Of a DNA stretch of 64,000 nt, positions 48,971-61,639 are shown piece after piece (the stretch's first letter is position 1; each line of letters opens with the position of its first letter). The translations under genes and the position numbers were made by a program. This DNA is from Sarcomyxa edulis (Eukaryota > Basidiomycota > Agaricomycetes > Agaricales > Mycenaceae): the NCBI GenBank assembly GCA_009761415.1, contig QUOL01000003.1:372001-436000 (forward strand), written 5' to 3'. The notes under the pieces are model-generated. The model did not search any database, was not told the origin of the DNA, and was given only the letters and a program-made list of their open reading frames with translations.

Positions 48971-51045
48971 ATGACATGCGTTGATCTTGATGTCGATATC
49001 GAATTGGTCGGGGTCAGAGAATTTCATAGGTGTGTGGAGTCATTCTACAGGATCGCAGACTAGATACTCGACTAACCGCTCGTACGTAAGCAGACTACAA
49101 GATGGTTCCGTCGAATTGTCTCCCAGCCCGACCATCAGCATTAAAACAGACAATCATGTTTACCCTGTGACATCGATAGATCCTCTTGAAGAAGATGCTC
49201 CCGTAAACGCGGTTTCTCTTCCTCCAACGGTCAGAGATGTGGAGTTGTCAATGTTTGCAAACTGACATCCCTGGCGAAAAAAAGGATCGTGGCTTTCATG
49301 CATGGGCATACTTAGCCAGTGCTTGGACAATTGAGCTTCTCGTCTGGTATGTATCTTTCCTTCTTCCTTCTTCTTTCGATCTGACTACATTCGGACTTGA
49401 GGTCCGTTCCCTTCTCTTATGGAGTTTTCCTGAATTACTACACGACGCACACCTTCAAAGACAATCCGTCATCTTTGCTTGCTCTCGTTGGATCCTTATC
49501 CACAGGTATCATATACCTCTCCGCCGTGATAATTACTCCAATCGTCTCTCGATATCCACGACAGAAAAAACATCTGATGGCCGTTGGGGTCACTTTGTCT
49601 GTGGCAGGATTAGTTGGTGCCGCGTTCTCTACGAAACCGTGGCAGCTTGTCATCACTCAAGGGATGCTTTATGCCATCGGGGGAAGTGAGACACCTTTCT
49701 GATATACGTCTACGTCTGCTAAGATAGCTTCAGGTTGCTTATATTTCCCCGTCATCACATATATGTTTGAGTGGTTTTCGGAGAAACGTGGCTTTGTGAG
49801 CCTCTTCTGCATCCCAAGCTTCCTGCTACTCACTCATGATTAGGCGAACGGACTGATATTTTCTGGGACCGGTCAGAATTTCTCTTATGACTCGAAAGTC
49901 TCTTGCTGACGCAAGCGACTGCCCGCAGGCATCGGTGGAGTCATAGTTCCTCTCCTACTGGAAAGCTTATTGAATAAATATGGCCCGAAAACCACTCTGC
50001 TATCTCTGGTAAGCCCTGTTTTCTCGTCGGTCGTTGAATCATGGGTATTGATCTTACCTCTCTCAAGGCGATTGCTTTCTTGATTTTTAGCATCCCCACA
50101 TTTCCTTATATCAAATCGCGACTGCCCCCAGCTCAAGTTGTGGCGCCAAAATCCCTGGATATCCGGTTTATCCGTTATTGGCCGTTCTGGATCCTGTTTC
50201 TCGCCACTACAGTGCAGGGCTTGGGAACATACATGCCCAATCTCTATCTTCCTAGTGAGATCATCTAAATCCCTGTGTGTCGTCCGCTAACCTTTGTCTC
50301 CCAGCTTTTGCTAAAGATATCAAATTGAGCACTACGGACGGTACCATCTCATTGTCGCTTCTTAACGGCGAGTCGTCTGTTCGGCTGTCTGACACCGAAG
50401 TCTGACACCATTTTTCAGGAGCTTCTGTCCCTGGTCTCATCTTCCTAGGGTGGCTGTCTGACCGTTACGATATCCGTTTTTCGATATTGTTGTCCGCTTT
50501 AGGGTCTTCAGCCGCTGTCTTTTTGCTTTGGGGGTTATCCGAAAGTCTCGCGCCCTTACTCGTTTTCTCTTGCGTCCACGGATTTCTAGCCTTCAGTTGG
50601 TGTGCATTATACCCGCGTTTTTCTTCTTCCGTCGCGGGAGACGACCCACATCTCTCAGCAACAATGATGTCGGTGTTTATCGCAGGTATGCTGCTACTCA
50701 ATCTATATTCCCAAACCGTATGCTTATGCATATATCCTCAAAGGCAGAGGCATTGGCAATGCCTTATCGGCTCCAATTGCAGGAGGGCTTCGACATCCAT
50801 GGATACTTACGGATCGATCACCCTTCGCATACGGGATCAAGGGATATGTGAGTTTGCGAGCATTCTAGTTATTATGTCTATCATGTCTTTCTCATTCACT
50901 TCCTCAGGGCCCTCTTATCACCTTCACAGGGATCACTCTGGGCATCAGCAGTTTCGGGATCGCCTATCGCAGTTTCGGAGAATTAGATCCCAACGTTAGG
51001 GTCCTGCATCGAGAACGCCGCGAGTCGTTGCAAGCTTCAAAATGA
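48971..51045 (+). CDS. MFS transporter, monocarboxylate-transporter (MCT)-like
   Basis: This is a 12-TM major facilitator of the MCT-like fungal group. The N-terminal cytosolic tail is assembled from exons 48971-49029 and 49064-49231. Joining to 49285 gives DRGFHAWAYLASAWTIELLV. Next come SFPFSYGVFLNYYTTHTF, LVGSLSTGIIYLSAVIITPI, VGVTLSVAGLVGAAFSTKPW, YFPVITYMFEWFSEKRG, IGGVIVPLLLESLLNKYG, the second half with FLGWLSDRYDIRFSILLSAL, and FIAGRGIGNALSAPIAGGL, a group signature restored by splicing. It ends RRESLQASK at 51045. Group members move carboxylates, riboflavin or other small molecules; the substrate cannot be told. It is convergent with an F-box gene. Confidence 0.9.
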
Positions 51046-51450
51046 CTGGTGTCCTATGAGATGTCAATGACACGAAAGGGCCTCCGACTGGTATGTGCTG
51101 GGGATCAAATTAGAACGAATAAATGACTACAAGGGACGAGGATCATAGTTTATTTCAACTTGGGTTTTAGGCAGAAATTTTGACAAATGGGATAATGCTA
51201 CTCGATGGTATCTCAAGCTCGAAGATGGTGAGCTCATGGGGGTTTTGCTGCTCCTAGAGGTCGATCCTCTGAGATTTTGGTGCATTGTCTGCAATTTGCT
51301 TTACAATTGTCGACTGTCACTGTGCTATCGCATCTCTCCGATGGCGCACGATTCCTTCCCACTGATGGTGAACTCTACATTTTCCTTTCGCTACCATGTC
51401 ATACTGAAGCCGCAGTGCGGGGGCAATGGTACATAGGAGGGATATATTGC
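51046..51450. other. Convergent intergenic region
   Basis: About 400 bases between the stop codons of the transporter and the F-box gene. Overlapping minor open frames only; it should hold both 3' UTRs. Confidence 0.45.
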
Positions 51451-52629
51451 TCATACCGGACGAATACGGAAACTATGCAGCTGTTCCTTTTGATCCTTAG
51501 GATCGCCCACGATGATTCGAAGGATTCCACGAGCAACGCATCCGCGCAATCTATTCCTTATACCGGTCATCAATTCCTCCTGATCTCCTGTATGCCACAG
51601 CCTGAAGGTGAGCTGGCGCAGCGCTGGAAAGTGTGGCAAACCAAATATGTGTTCCACGCGATCCCAATTGATACGGCGAAAGTGAGCTGGCGTCATGTAA
51701 AGGAGGTGTATGTCTACTTCTTCGACCTGCGAGGAGATGAGTTGTTCGAATAATGAAATGATGTCCGCCTTGAGCATAAATCTTCCAAGGAGCCGCATTT
51801 TGACGGAGCGAAGGCCCGTACTGTGGCTTAGATCTAGATCGCTGCCTGAGGAATAGTTAGTGGCGAATATATGGGAGTGACATATGTTACAGAATTCACC
51901 GTTGTACTCCAGAGCAAGTCGACGAAGGGATGCTCCCATAGAGATCACGTAATTGCGACTATGTGTGCGTTGAGATGCGTATCTTCCTGTTAGACTAAGG
52001 GAGTCTATGTTATGCGGTCGTGTGAGCCAGCTCGAAAGGTCGTTCTGAAATTCGATGATTTCCAGAATGCGTAAGGATGGTAGATGAGGGCGCGCGTGGG
52101 GAAGGTCACCTAGGATGGGGACAGAATCCAAAGATAGTCGTTCAAGCAGAGGGAAAGAGTGGACAATATCCAAGAGCTGACCACCCTGTAATTGGACATA
52201 CTGGAGTTCCAACTCTCGGATTCTTGGGAACGCAGAGATAACGGCCATTTGCATTTCAATCTCGCGAAGTGGGCGCCTGAAGGTAGCCTTTTCAAGTCTA
52301 AGTGACTCGACGTTGGTGAGACAAGATAGATCAGGGATGTCCGTATTGAAGCGTCCGTTCCACATGGGCAAGAGTTGACCTAGATCTCTGATGTGAAGAC
52401 GGCGGACGTAAACAGCAATACCAGAGTTTGGAGAGCTCAAGTTTACGATGAGTTCGTATCGAGGTAGCGTTATTGTATGGAAGACATGTGGTCTAGAGGA
52501 TGAAAGCCAGGCTTTGCAGACCAACGAGCAACTTGAGAGTGAATCTTTGTCAAAATGGAGATTACCGACGATGTCATCTATGAGCTCGGGTGGTAATGTC
52601 GGAATGGTAGAAGTCGGGGTCAAGGTCAT
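51451..52629 (-). CDS. F-box protein, intronless
   Basis: A single uninterrupted frame of 392 residues. The N-terminus holds a clear F-box: IPTLPPELIDDIVGNLHFDK, then LSSCSLVCKAWLSSSRPHVF, expected to dock to Skp1 in an SCF ubiquitin ligase. The rest shows LRR-like spacing of hydrophobics (VESLRLEKATF, IRELELQYVQL, LERLSLDSVPI, LRILEIIEF), probably the substrate-binding face. The ATG at 52629 gives the F-box at residue 10-50, the usual place. Lack of introns in an intron-rich genome is common in young members of this family. Confidence 0.9.
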   Translation of the reverse strand: MTLTPTSTIPTLPPELIDDIVGNLHFDKDSLSSCSLVCKAWLSSSRPHVFHTITLPRYELIVNLSSPNSGIAVYVRRLHIRDLGQLLPMWNGRFNTDIPDLSCLTNVESLRLEKATFRRPLREIEMQMAVISAFPRIRELELQYVQLQGGQLLDIVHSFPLLERLSLDSVPILGDLPHARPHLPSLRILEIIEFQNDLSSWLTRPHNIDSLSLTGRYASQRTHSRNYVISMGASLRRLALEYNGEFCNICHSHIFATNYSSGSDLDLSHSTGLRSVKMRLLGRFMLKADIISLFEQLISSQVEEVDIHLLYMTPAHFRRINWDRVEHIFGLPHFPALRQLTFRLWHTGDQEELMTGIRNRLRGCVARGILRIIVGDPKDQKEQLHSFRIRPV

Positions 52630-52910
52630 TTGAAGCTAGTGACTGAGCTTGCAAGTGGTGGTGCTCCTGTAGTGAACAGGGTTAGTAGCGCAGCCCAAGA
52701 AATCCGAGTCATCGTCAGCAACAATCACGGCACCGTTGCCAATGCAAATGCAAATATAGAATCGCCGGGTCAATGAATCAATGACAATCGTCAGTAGACT
52801 GCTGTAAACTGGTGTATTGGAAGTTTACAACCCTATGTATAAGTCATATGAGATGGAAAAAAGATGCTGCTAGAAAATACATTGATGATACAACCGCGAA
52901 GGTGGTGGAA

Positions 52911-55900
52911 TCATGACATCTCGTCATCTGTGTCAGAAAGCATGGCTTTGCTTTTACTACATGATAAATTGTCAATAGTTGAACTGGATATATTGAGAAC
53001 ATTGACTTACAATTGCTTTTTCCGGGGGCCGGTCTCCTCATCGTCGTCATCGCGGACGACCCGTTTCTTAGGCACTCGCTGTAAGAAAAGTCAGTACCGG
53101 GCTTTGAGAAAGTGCGAGAGAACATACCTTCTTAGGCTTCTCAGGTTCCTCGTCCTCACTAAAGATAGCTTGGTCTTCTCCCATGTCTTCCTGGTCAGTC
53201 GACTTCTTCAGTTTTCCTTTTCGCTTCTTTTTGGGTTCAGCTTCATCACCACTTCCTCCCTCTGTCTTCGGTTTTCGCGCCTTCTTCGACTTGCGTTCTC
53301 GTTCCTCGTCACTCTCAACTCGGATCTCTCTGGTCCACTCCTGAGCCTGTTCCCGAGCGATTCGTCGTTCCTCGGCCAATTTCTCAGCCTCCTTCTTAAG
53401 CTCTTCCATGCGTGCCCGCTAGAAAGACGTAGATAGGTCAGTCATGAAAGGGATTCGTGTGATGAGCAGGAACTTTACCTCCAGCGCTTCTTGACGTTCT
53501 CGCTCCTCTTGCCGTTTCTGCCTAGCAGCGTCAAGCTTCGCCTGAGCTTCAGCTTCAAATTGTCGCTGAGTCGCAAGATGCTCGTCCCCTTTCCGCAGCA
53601 TGTTATCACCATATTTACGCCGTTGATCAGCAAGTTCACGGCTATAAGGAACCATTGGAGATTTATCTGATGCCAGCGAAGCAAATAATCTAGAGAATAT
53701 GCATGTAAGCGTCATGCACCAAATAAACTCGATGTTGAACTTACTTTTGTGCATGACTAGCTTGCTCGATGACACGTTGTAAATCCCTGAGAGTTCGTTT
53801 TGGTGGTTTGATAGCAAAGAGCATTTCTGCCGACTTTTGCTGGATCATGGCAATGTTATAGACTATGGCCTTGTCGTTGGGTTGGATGTGTAGTGCCTAC
53901 GATGATTTGAAGTAGATCCGATCAAAAAACGTATCGAGTTAAATATATGAGAAAGGCCTACCATCTCTGCATAGCGCAATGCAGTTTTCATGGCCGTAAA
54001 CGACTGATCTTTGGTCGCTTTGGCATACCAGGAACGACACAAGCAAGACAGGACGGGTACGTTATGACCACCGTAGAATCGCGTCGAGGCAGTTTCGTAC
54101 TGGAATATAGTGTCAGCTCTCAATCAGACGAAGAAAATGACTGTGCATGCTTACACTTTCAATTGCACGATCAAACTCATCACGAGCATAATAGCAATGC
54201 CCCATATTGAAATATACACTCCCGTCATTGATAGATTCTCTGACTTTAGCGAAAACGTCCAGAGCATCACTAGCCCCCTTCAAGCGTTTCTGAGCTTCAT
54301 CGGCGCCCGAAGTTGGAGCGCCACCCAAGGAACCAAGAGCGTCCTCGGCGGTGACGATAGCTAGACCCTGAGCAGCTACAGCGCATAGAGGGTCAAGATG
54401 CAAAGCCTTCTCATAGAACTCTGCTGACCGCTGGAAACCACGCCTGCGTTCTTCCATGCCTTTGGAGCTAGTATCGCGACTTTCTCGGGACTGGTGATAC
54501 ATAATCCATCCGGCAGCACATAACGAGTACACGTCATGCTTATCGTGATCTTTGAGAGTGGCGAATACAAAGTCTTTTGCGGGTTTTGGGAGGTTCGTTT
54601 GGATGAGGAAATATGTGTAGAAGGCTCGAAGATTGAGGTTGTTATTTTGCGAAGCAAGAGACTGCTTAAGAAGTTCGTGCGCCTCGTTGTTTCGGTTAAG
54701 GTTGGCCAACATCTGCGCTTGTCGGATTTTGGCTAGAACATTGAATGTGAGCTTTACTTTGTAGAAGAAAAATAAGTGCGCAAATAGAAGACGCACCGTC
54801 AACGTATTCGGGATGTCTCGAGAGCAATTTATCGTAAGCATCTTTCGCCAATACATCTTCCCCACCGTCCTCGTAGACTCTGGCGAGGTTATACAAGATG
54901 GAAGTCGACATTCCCTCCCCAATATCAGGACCCAATGCTGAGGCACTCGTAAGAGCACTCTCATACATCGTCCTCGCCGCTACCAAGTTCCCTTCCAGAT
55001 GTTGCAACGCACCCAAATTATTCAACAATCTCGGGTCAACCGTCCCAGTCTCCTCACTGATCCTTAACGCTTCTCGCAAAGCCTTCCCCATCCGATCGAG
55101 GCTCTCGCCTTGCCATAATCGTGCAATCTCCGCATACATATCCATATCGTTGCTTATGGTCTGCGATACCCGTTTACTCGTACCCTGCCGTGCGTCTTCG
55201 ATTTCGAGTCCTTTGATAGCGCGATCGAAGAGTTCACGAGCTTTCGTCCGTTCTTGCGCGACGTCCGAGCTGGAAACGCCTGGTCTTGGATGTGCGCGGA
55301 GGGAGGCGAGCATTACGGTGGCTTCTAGGGATCGTTGTGGGTTGGGTGCTTGAAGGAGTGTGTCGAGAGTATGAATTGCAGCAGCCATCTCGTCTGCGGG
55401 AATGTTCATTATCAATTACAATCGAGCAGATGATGAGTTATGAAGTTCTTACTATTTTGCATTTGCATTTGCGCCAAACCGATAGCACCAAGAATGTGTT
55501 TAGGTTGACCTTCTGTTGCTGCAGAATAGTATTTGGTGGCTTGCGCCAGCGAACCTTCAGCATGCGATACACGACCAGCACGAAGATTGCCTTCCGTCAG
55601 TAGAGTCAATGTATCGGCGAATTGGATCGTTCTCTCTGCCAATTTGAGTGCCTAAAAAACAGAAGGTAAGTTGGTCACGTAAAGAAATGATCTAGAGGCA
55701 AGGTCTTACCATTTTATGGTTGCCCTTGCGGAGAAACAGCTCACACAGTGCGTTAGCCGCTGCTGCGTTCTTCTGATTCGCCTTGAACGATTTCTCAATC
55801 AATTTCGTGCCCGTCGTGAAGTAGTATGCTCGTTGCTCCTCGCTCTGTGCCTCGTTTTTGCTGGCGTTTATAGCTTCCAATCCAAGAAGTAGTTGTGCGG

Positions 55901-56940
55901 GCCACTCATTCGGGTTCTGGATGATCGTGGTCAGGCCCGTACGCTGGAAAGAAAGTCGAACAAGAATGACTGACCACTGCCATACTGCGTTCCCAAGCAG
56001 CTTTGGCCTTGGCCTTGTGATCCATAGCCCAAAGACATAGCCCAATACCGATCCTAGGATCGGGAAGACAACGAGGGTTATATTGCAGTACTTGTTGGAA
56101 GATTTTGAGGGCCTGGGGGAAATTTCGTCGAGCGTAGAGTATTCTGGCCTACCAGTTGGTAAGCTACTAGAATCTTAGTGATGACGAGAGGCATAATTAC
56201 CTTTCCCAATAGAGCAATGAGATTGGTTGGTTTTTCAACCAACACTCCTTCGAATGATCGCATCGCGTCATCCATAGACCGTGTCGCCAACTGTTGTATT
56301 CCTGCAAAACCGTGAAGTTCGGGTCTCAATTGAAGAAAGACAATACATACCACGAGTGAGAAACGCCAGTGTACCGCCTACGCCTTCCCCAGAATCTGCA
56401 CCTACTCTCTCACCCGTATTGAGGAACTGTGCTGCCTCTCGATAGTACTCCTCCTTTGGTTTCTCTTTGTTCACAATATCCTCGCCTGATGTCTAATTAG
56501 CACTCTTTTTAGTCGGGGAAAGTGGAATCGAGACGTACGGGCGTCGGGTAATATGACCTTGGGAGCCTTTCGTGCATGCGCGACTTGGATGTTTGCGAGG
56601 AGAGAGTATATTGGAGGCAATGACCCAGTCGTTCCATTTGACTGAAAAGCTAGGATGGCAAATATAAAGATATGTCAAATGAATCCCGAAACAAGTAGTA
56701 GAGGGACGCACATTCAATGGCAGCATAGGCAATCTTCTCTGCGGCCTCCAAGTATCCTCTCCGCCAATACTCTCCAGCAAGTTTAGTCCAGACCCAGATT
56801 TTGCACTGTCCCTCTTTCAGCAAGTCAAGGACATCTTCTGGGTTGGGATCGAGGTTGTCCAAGTCTATAGTGATGACTTCCTGGCCGCCAAGTTCGATAT
56901 CAACCGACCGACCCGCAGAAACGGCTTCCGTTTCGTCCAT
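52911..56940 (-). CDS. CTR9: Ctr9, TPR subunit of the Paf1 transcription elongation complex
   Basis: Ctr9 scaffolds the Paf1 complex, which travels with RNA polymerase II and supports histone modification. The N-terminus MDETEAVSAGRSVDIELGGQ leads into VITIDLDNLDPNPEDVLDLL, matching the start of Ctr9. Then comes a long TPR solenoid: CKIWVWTKLAGEYWRRGYLE, then RPELHGFAGIQQLA, AQLLLGLEAINASK, MSTSILYNLARVYEDGGEDV and DGSVYFNMGHCYYARDEFDR are typical. The C-terminus is charged coiled coil (ARQKRQEERERQEALEVK) and a Lys/Glu-rich tail with SDEERERKSKKARK, as in Ctr9. A last intron near 52937-52993 adds SKAMLSDTDDEMS. About 14 introns are needed; coding length is about 1,050-1,100 residues, as expected. 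The assignment rests on order and tail composition together. Confidence 0.92.
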
Positions 56941-57443
56941 TTCGATGGCAGAAGCCTACAGACTATACTTCACGAGTCCGTTGATGTGAAAGTGGTTTAT
57001 AGGGCGACAAGGCACCACGTGCACAAGGGAGATAAGGAGGACGTCGAAATAAATCTTGCAATTTCAAGTTGGAACTTCGGCGATTGCAAGACCGTCCAAA
57101 AGAAACACGGCCAAAGGACCATCAGACGGACGCAAATCAATTATTCGACATCTCAACATTTCACATAGATCTACGAGAGGCCTGTGTGGGAAATATGTTC
57201 TATAGCTGCTAGCTGGGTGCGGATACTTTCAAATTTCCACCTTCATCCGAACAATTCGAACGATACACCCAAGACCCATGCCAACGCGAATATACAGCTT
57301 CGAGCGACGCCACACCATAAGTTTGACTCTGCCACATTAAGTAACGGTTCAGTGGCACCGTCAGAGTTCCCTTTGACTACAAGCACAAGACAGTAATATT
57401 AAAGGGTTGGACATTACATATTTTCAAAGCAACTAGTGTAGGC
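56941..57443. other. Intergenic, upstream of CTR9
   Basis: About 500 bases. It should hold the CTR9 promoter and the 3' UTR of the chitinase gene. A CACGTG lies near 57016. No gene seen. Confidence 0.45.
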
Positions 57444-59042
57444 TTAGCCCTCATGATAGCCAGCCGACTTACGAATGGAGTTCAAAAGGATGTCGTTGAA
57501 ATCTCCGCCAGCTTCCCAGATAGCGAACCCCAGAAGATCGTTGGATTTGATGAAGTTCCCTTTCGCTGCGAACGATTTGGCGTTGTCATATGAGATCATG
57601 ACTTCCGATGTCGCGTTGTATACAAAGGGCTATATGATTTTTGAAACATAGATATCAGCATTATTTCGTTTGTTTCATCGGTAGGAAGCGTCCTAGAGCA
57701 TCGAAGAGAATAACTGACCGTCTGACTGCAGGTATCAAAGACATATGAAATCCCGGACCCTGGGTTCCCATCTGGGTTCAAGAAACCAGCATCTACCATT
57801 CCCCAGAAATCGAAAACGCCTCCAGGACCTTGCTGGACTCCACAAGTATCAGGCCCCGCACCATCGTCCCATTTGTCTCCGACTGGCTGTGAGTTTGCAT
57901 CGAATGCTGGATAGAGTGCGAGGGAATTCCCGTCGAAGGCTGAACTCGACTTGACGCGAAACGAGTGTCCATAGGAGGGTACTCCTAGTACTATTTGGTG
58001 GGAGGGCATTCCGGCAGCTTTCCAGGCTTTGACAGCTGATACAGCTGATCCCTGTCGATTTTGAGCAGATGCGCAACTATCGTCAAGAGGTGCGTTAGGT
58101 CCAACGGTGGCTGACCATGATCCCCTACGGAGATCGCGGACGCATCAGATTATATCCCGAGTGATACGTATTACATATAGAATCAACGTACCAAATGTCG
58201 TAGTTCATGATAGCGATATAGGTGAGTACGTCGCTGAATCCGGATACATCGGTGGTTGGATTTCCGGTTGCATCGTGCCATGGAGTGATAGATGTAGCAG
58301 CGCTTAGGATCAATTTTGCACCCGTTGGGTCCCGGCGTAGTTCCTGTAGGAAGGAGAGGAAGTTCGACACGTCGTTCGGGTTGATGGCATTACACCCGAT
58401 TCCTTGGTTTCCGGGATATTCCCAACTAGCAAGTGTAGTGGCATCAGCAGGCCGTAAGAATATATGTGAAGATTGACTGACTCAAAATCAATCCCATCCA
58501 GCTTGTATTTGTTCGCGAGGTCGACTACGGTTTTCACGAATGTCGTACGGTTCTCAGCAGATCCAACGTTGGTCGAGTAGTAAAGGGAACCAGTCCAGCC
58601 GCCGATAGAAAGGGAAGCTTTGACACCCTATACCAGAACATGAGTCAGAGGAGCAACGAATTCTACTATGTCCATCGAAACGTACGTGTTTGTGAGCTTC
58701 AGAGACGAATCGAGGCAACAACGCTTCATCCGAATCCTCCAGAGACAACACAGAAACGTCTGGAGTTGTCGTACTACAGAAGATGTTCGTCAGACACCCA
58801 GATAACGTCACGATCGATAGGACTCACGCAAAGGCATAAGTCAACTGGGTGTATTTCGACCAACTGACTTTCGACAAAGGGAAATCATCGGCGTGCCACC
58901 CTGCGTACCAAGCAGTAGCAACCTTCGCCAAGTCGCGTAGCCCCAAATCTGAAGCATCGGCCCTTCCAGAAAGCGAGACATCGAGTGCCTTCGCACTCAG
59001 TGACAGGATAGACAACGTCAAGGAAAGTATCGCAGAGCGCAT
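57444..59042 (-). CDS. Secreted GH18 chitinase
   Basis: This family-18 chitinase cleaves chitin beta-1,4 bonds by substrate-assisted catalysis. A signal peptide (MRSAILSLTLSILSLSAKA) opens the protein. The barrel motifs are in order: WYAGWHADDFPLSKVSWSKY, GVKASLSIGGWTGSLYY, then the active site LDGIDFDWEYPGNQG, whose D-x-x-D-x-D-x-E is rebuilt across an intron, TYIAIMNYDIWG, VLGVPSYGHSF and LLGFAIWEAGGDFNDILLNS. About six introns are needed. No CBM or GPI signal follows. The end is set at the TAA at 57446-57444 (NSIRKSAGYHEG); a GTAAGT just after the last conserved block could instead be an intron leading to another short exon. Likely roles are hyphal wall turnover or use of fungal or insect chitin. 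Confidence 0.93.
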
Positions 59043-59712
59043 AATGAGAGAGGTAAGAGAAGAGAGGGGCTGACAGGGGGCTGACGGTCCAGACGTTCAA
59101 GTCTGATTTAAAACCGTCGATTTCGGGCAGCTCAACGCTGAGACACAGCTTAGATGGGTGAATCTTCATGCAACATCATGAGCTCGGGCGTCAATAGAAG
59201 TCGAAGTTCGTTGAATGCCAGGTGGAGATCCTATCGCTAGTCTATATATAATGCCGTTCAAGGTATCCGGTCGAACTTTCGAAGTCGTTCTTTTCTGGTC
59301 CCATATTTTCCGGGGTTTCACAGCAGAGCCTACAGGGGGAGTTTTACAGCGACGCGACCGAATCAGGATGCAGTTTCACTGTCAGCTTTGAAAGTGTGAA
59401 ATGAGATGATGAACGAGCGTAAGAACCACGACGCGTGAAGACGTGCCGCCAAGCTTCCGTCACTCCTGTGACAAGCTGTGACCCTCTCCGACTCGGAACT
59501 GCTGGCTTCAAGTTGTTCACATTGCACAACCTCGAACTAAGCACTTGAAGTGTCCCTAACTTGCCATCAACCAGTACGTGCAGGCCTATGCATGTCTCTA
59601 TCTTCTTTGGTATTGACACTGTGAGTAATTCTCAGGTCACTTAGTACTTGCCATCTGTTAAGTACAGGCTTTTGATTCGGAAATTCCATTGTAATTGGGC
59701 CACATAGTGAAG
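59043..59712. other. Divergent promoter region between chitinase and F-box genes
   Basis: About 670 bases. A TATATATA stretch at 59243-59252 is about 200 bases upstream of the chitinase ATG and could be its TATA box if the leader is long. No gene seen. Confidence 0.4.
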
Positions 59713-61230
59713 ATGAATTTGGAGATGGATGAGGTATCTACTCAGATCCATGAACTTTCTATATTCGAGCTAGCGTGCTCATTATCGTTCCAGCTACAAA
59801 TACAGATCGACCGCATCGCCTGCTCGAATTACCCACCGACCAACCTTGAATATGCTCGCATCAAGGAGCTTAGCCTTCAAGGAGAGCGTGACATTGCGCT
59901 CCTCGATGTAGAAATTATACAAGCGCAGTATATCCTTGACCAACTCCAGCGTCGCCGCACCGCACTTCGAGAGAAGACAGAGTCTTACAAGGCGTGCCTC
60001 TCTCCCATACGTCGACTTCCGCCGGAGCTTATAGCAGAAATATTCAAATCCACTATCAGTTTTCTCAGCATTCCCAATGCGACTGAACCACCTCTCTTAC
60101 TCTGTCAAATTTGCTCTCGCTGGAGGGATATCGCGATCAATTTGTCGAGTCTATGGTCCAATATCTGTCTAAAGCTGGACGGTCGTTCAACTACAAAGGT
60201 TTTGCCATTGATCAGGTTGTGGTTAGATCGGGCCCAAGCATCTCCTATCCAGATGCGCATCTTATCGAATACTGAAACCGTTGACGCTGACGCACTCGTG
60301 GCAGCCCTTATCCCCTACCTTGGAACCTTTCGTGATCTAGACCTGGATGTCCCCAATCAATTTTGCTGTGATCTTTTCGACGCGATACCTGATTATTTCC
60401 AATCTTCACAAACTCAACGTCCTTGTCTCCCAGTCATGGATCGTTCGCCCTTCGATAACCCATTCCAAAATCTCAAAATCCTCGCATTAGCGACGTCCTG
60501 GTCCGCCGACCTCCTTGTCTACCTTTCGAAATGTCCATATCTAGAGAGTCTCACACTACAGTCCTGCTCTTGGAAGAGCCATACTGATGGTAATCATACG
60601 ATACCACATGCTATCACGCTACCCAACCTCAGTATATTGGATGTCTCATTTAGCAGTGAAATGGATCCATCTACGTTTTTAGACAGGTTCACTCTCCCCT
60701 CTCTTACGCATCTGTCCATGTATTATCACAATCATAGCCGCTGGCCGCACTCGGGATTCACTGCACTTCTAGACCGAAGTCTCATCAAGCAGAAATTGCG
60801 GCATCTAACTCTTGGCTTCATGCGGTTCGCTCCTGGCGAACTCGAGGCTGTCTTTCGAGATAGCTCTCGCATCCGGACTCTTGATCTTTCCATGTGTCTT
60901 GGTCTCGGCGGCCAGTTCACGAAAATGTTAACTGTCTTCGACGATGATCCCAGTCCCTTCCTCCCCGAGCTCGAGCATATTTATGCATCAGGAGTGTCTG
61001 GATATAGCCTAGAAAGTTTGGTGGAGATGGTCGAATCTCGTTGGTGGTCCGATTCGAAAGTGGACAGGCGCAAAGGGATATCGCGTTTGATCGCGCTCAA
61101 TCTCTTTATCGAGGGAAATTGGATAGATCCCAGACTTCTTGTTCGTCTGCGAACCTTGGAAGCAGAAGGGATGCGTATGCGGGGACTCCACAGCTACTAC
61201 GGAAAACCTGGTTGGAGCGCGGACGACTAG
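59713..61230 (+). CDS. F-box protein with N-terminal coiled coil, intronless
   Basis: A single frame of about 505 residues. The N-terminal 100 residues include a heptad-like coiled coil (LDVEIIQAQYILDQLQRRRT) followed by CLSPIRRLPPELIAEIFKST and LLLCQICSRWRDIAINLSSL, then WSNICLKL, the classic mushroom-type F-box arrangement of coiled coil, LSPIRRLPPE and C-x-x-WR. The remainder has LRR-like repeats (NLKILALATSWS, YLESLTLQSCS, RHLTLGFMRF, RTLDLSMCLGL). It would act as an SCF substrate receptor. The ATG at 59713 (MNLEMDE) is the first in frame. It is divergent from the chitinase gene. Confidence 0.92.
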   Translation: MNLEMDEVSTQIHELSIFELACSLSFQLQIQIDRIACSNYPPTNLEYARIKELSLQGERDIALLDVEIIQAQYILDQLQRRRTALREKTESYKACLSPIRRLPPELIAEIFKSTISFLSIPNATEPPLLLCQICSRWRDIAINLSSLWSNICLKLDGRSTTKVLPLIRLWLDRAQASPIQMRILSNTETVDADALVAALIPYLGTFRDLDLDVPNQFCCDLFDAIPDYFQSSQTQRPCLPVMDRSPFDNPFQNLKILALATSWSADLLVYLSKCPYLESLTLQSCSWKSHTDGNHTIPHAITLPNLSILDVSFSSEMDPSTFLDRFTLPSLTHLSMYYHNHSRWPHSGFTALLDRSLIKQKLRHLTLGFMRFAPGELEAVFRDSSRIRTLDLSMCLGLGGQFTKMLTVFDDDPSPFLPELEHIYASGVSGYSLESLVEMVESRWWSDSKVDRRKGISRLIALNLFIEGNWIDPRLLVRLRTLEAEGMRMRGLHSYYGKPGWSADD

Positions 61231-61639
61231 AAGAGGAGGGGGGAAATTCAAAGTGTATACGCAAGAATGGTAGGAGCTTCTAAAGACCTGTGGAAAGTCG
61301 CGCGTGACGGTCAAATTATATTGGGTAGCATCGCCAAGGTGGTGTAGTAGACTCTTCAGCCTCTTGCTCCGAAGCTTACAACTGCAATCAAGTCATCCAA
61401 CAAAGCAAAGCCGTATATGCTTTTGAGGATGCTCAACCGTCAAGACAACGATATAATGCGGCGTCCAGCTCGCCTGCTATTTGGCAACATCATGTACGCC
61501 AAATAATGGTTCCACAATGCGATGACGACTTGAAGTGATATGTAACTCAACGAAGAAGCGATCGAGTCAGGACACCGTGCGTTTGCAGTGGCGTGCCGCG
61601 TGCAACTTGAGAAGCGTCAGCTGTTGTCTTCCACAAGCG

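Noticed and set aside
53068..53409. Separate small Lys/Glu-rich gene
   Set aside because: It is an exon of CTR9 and joins in frame with its neighbours.
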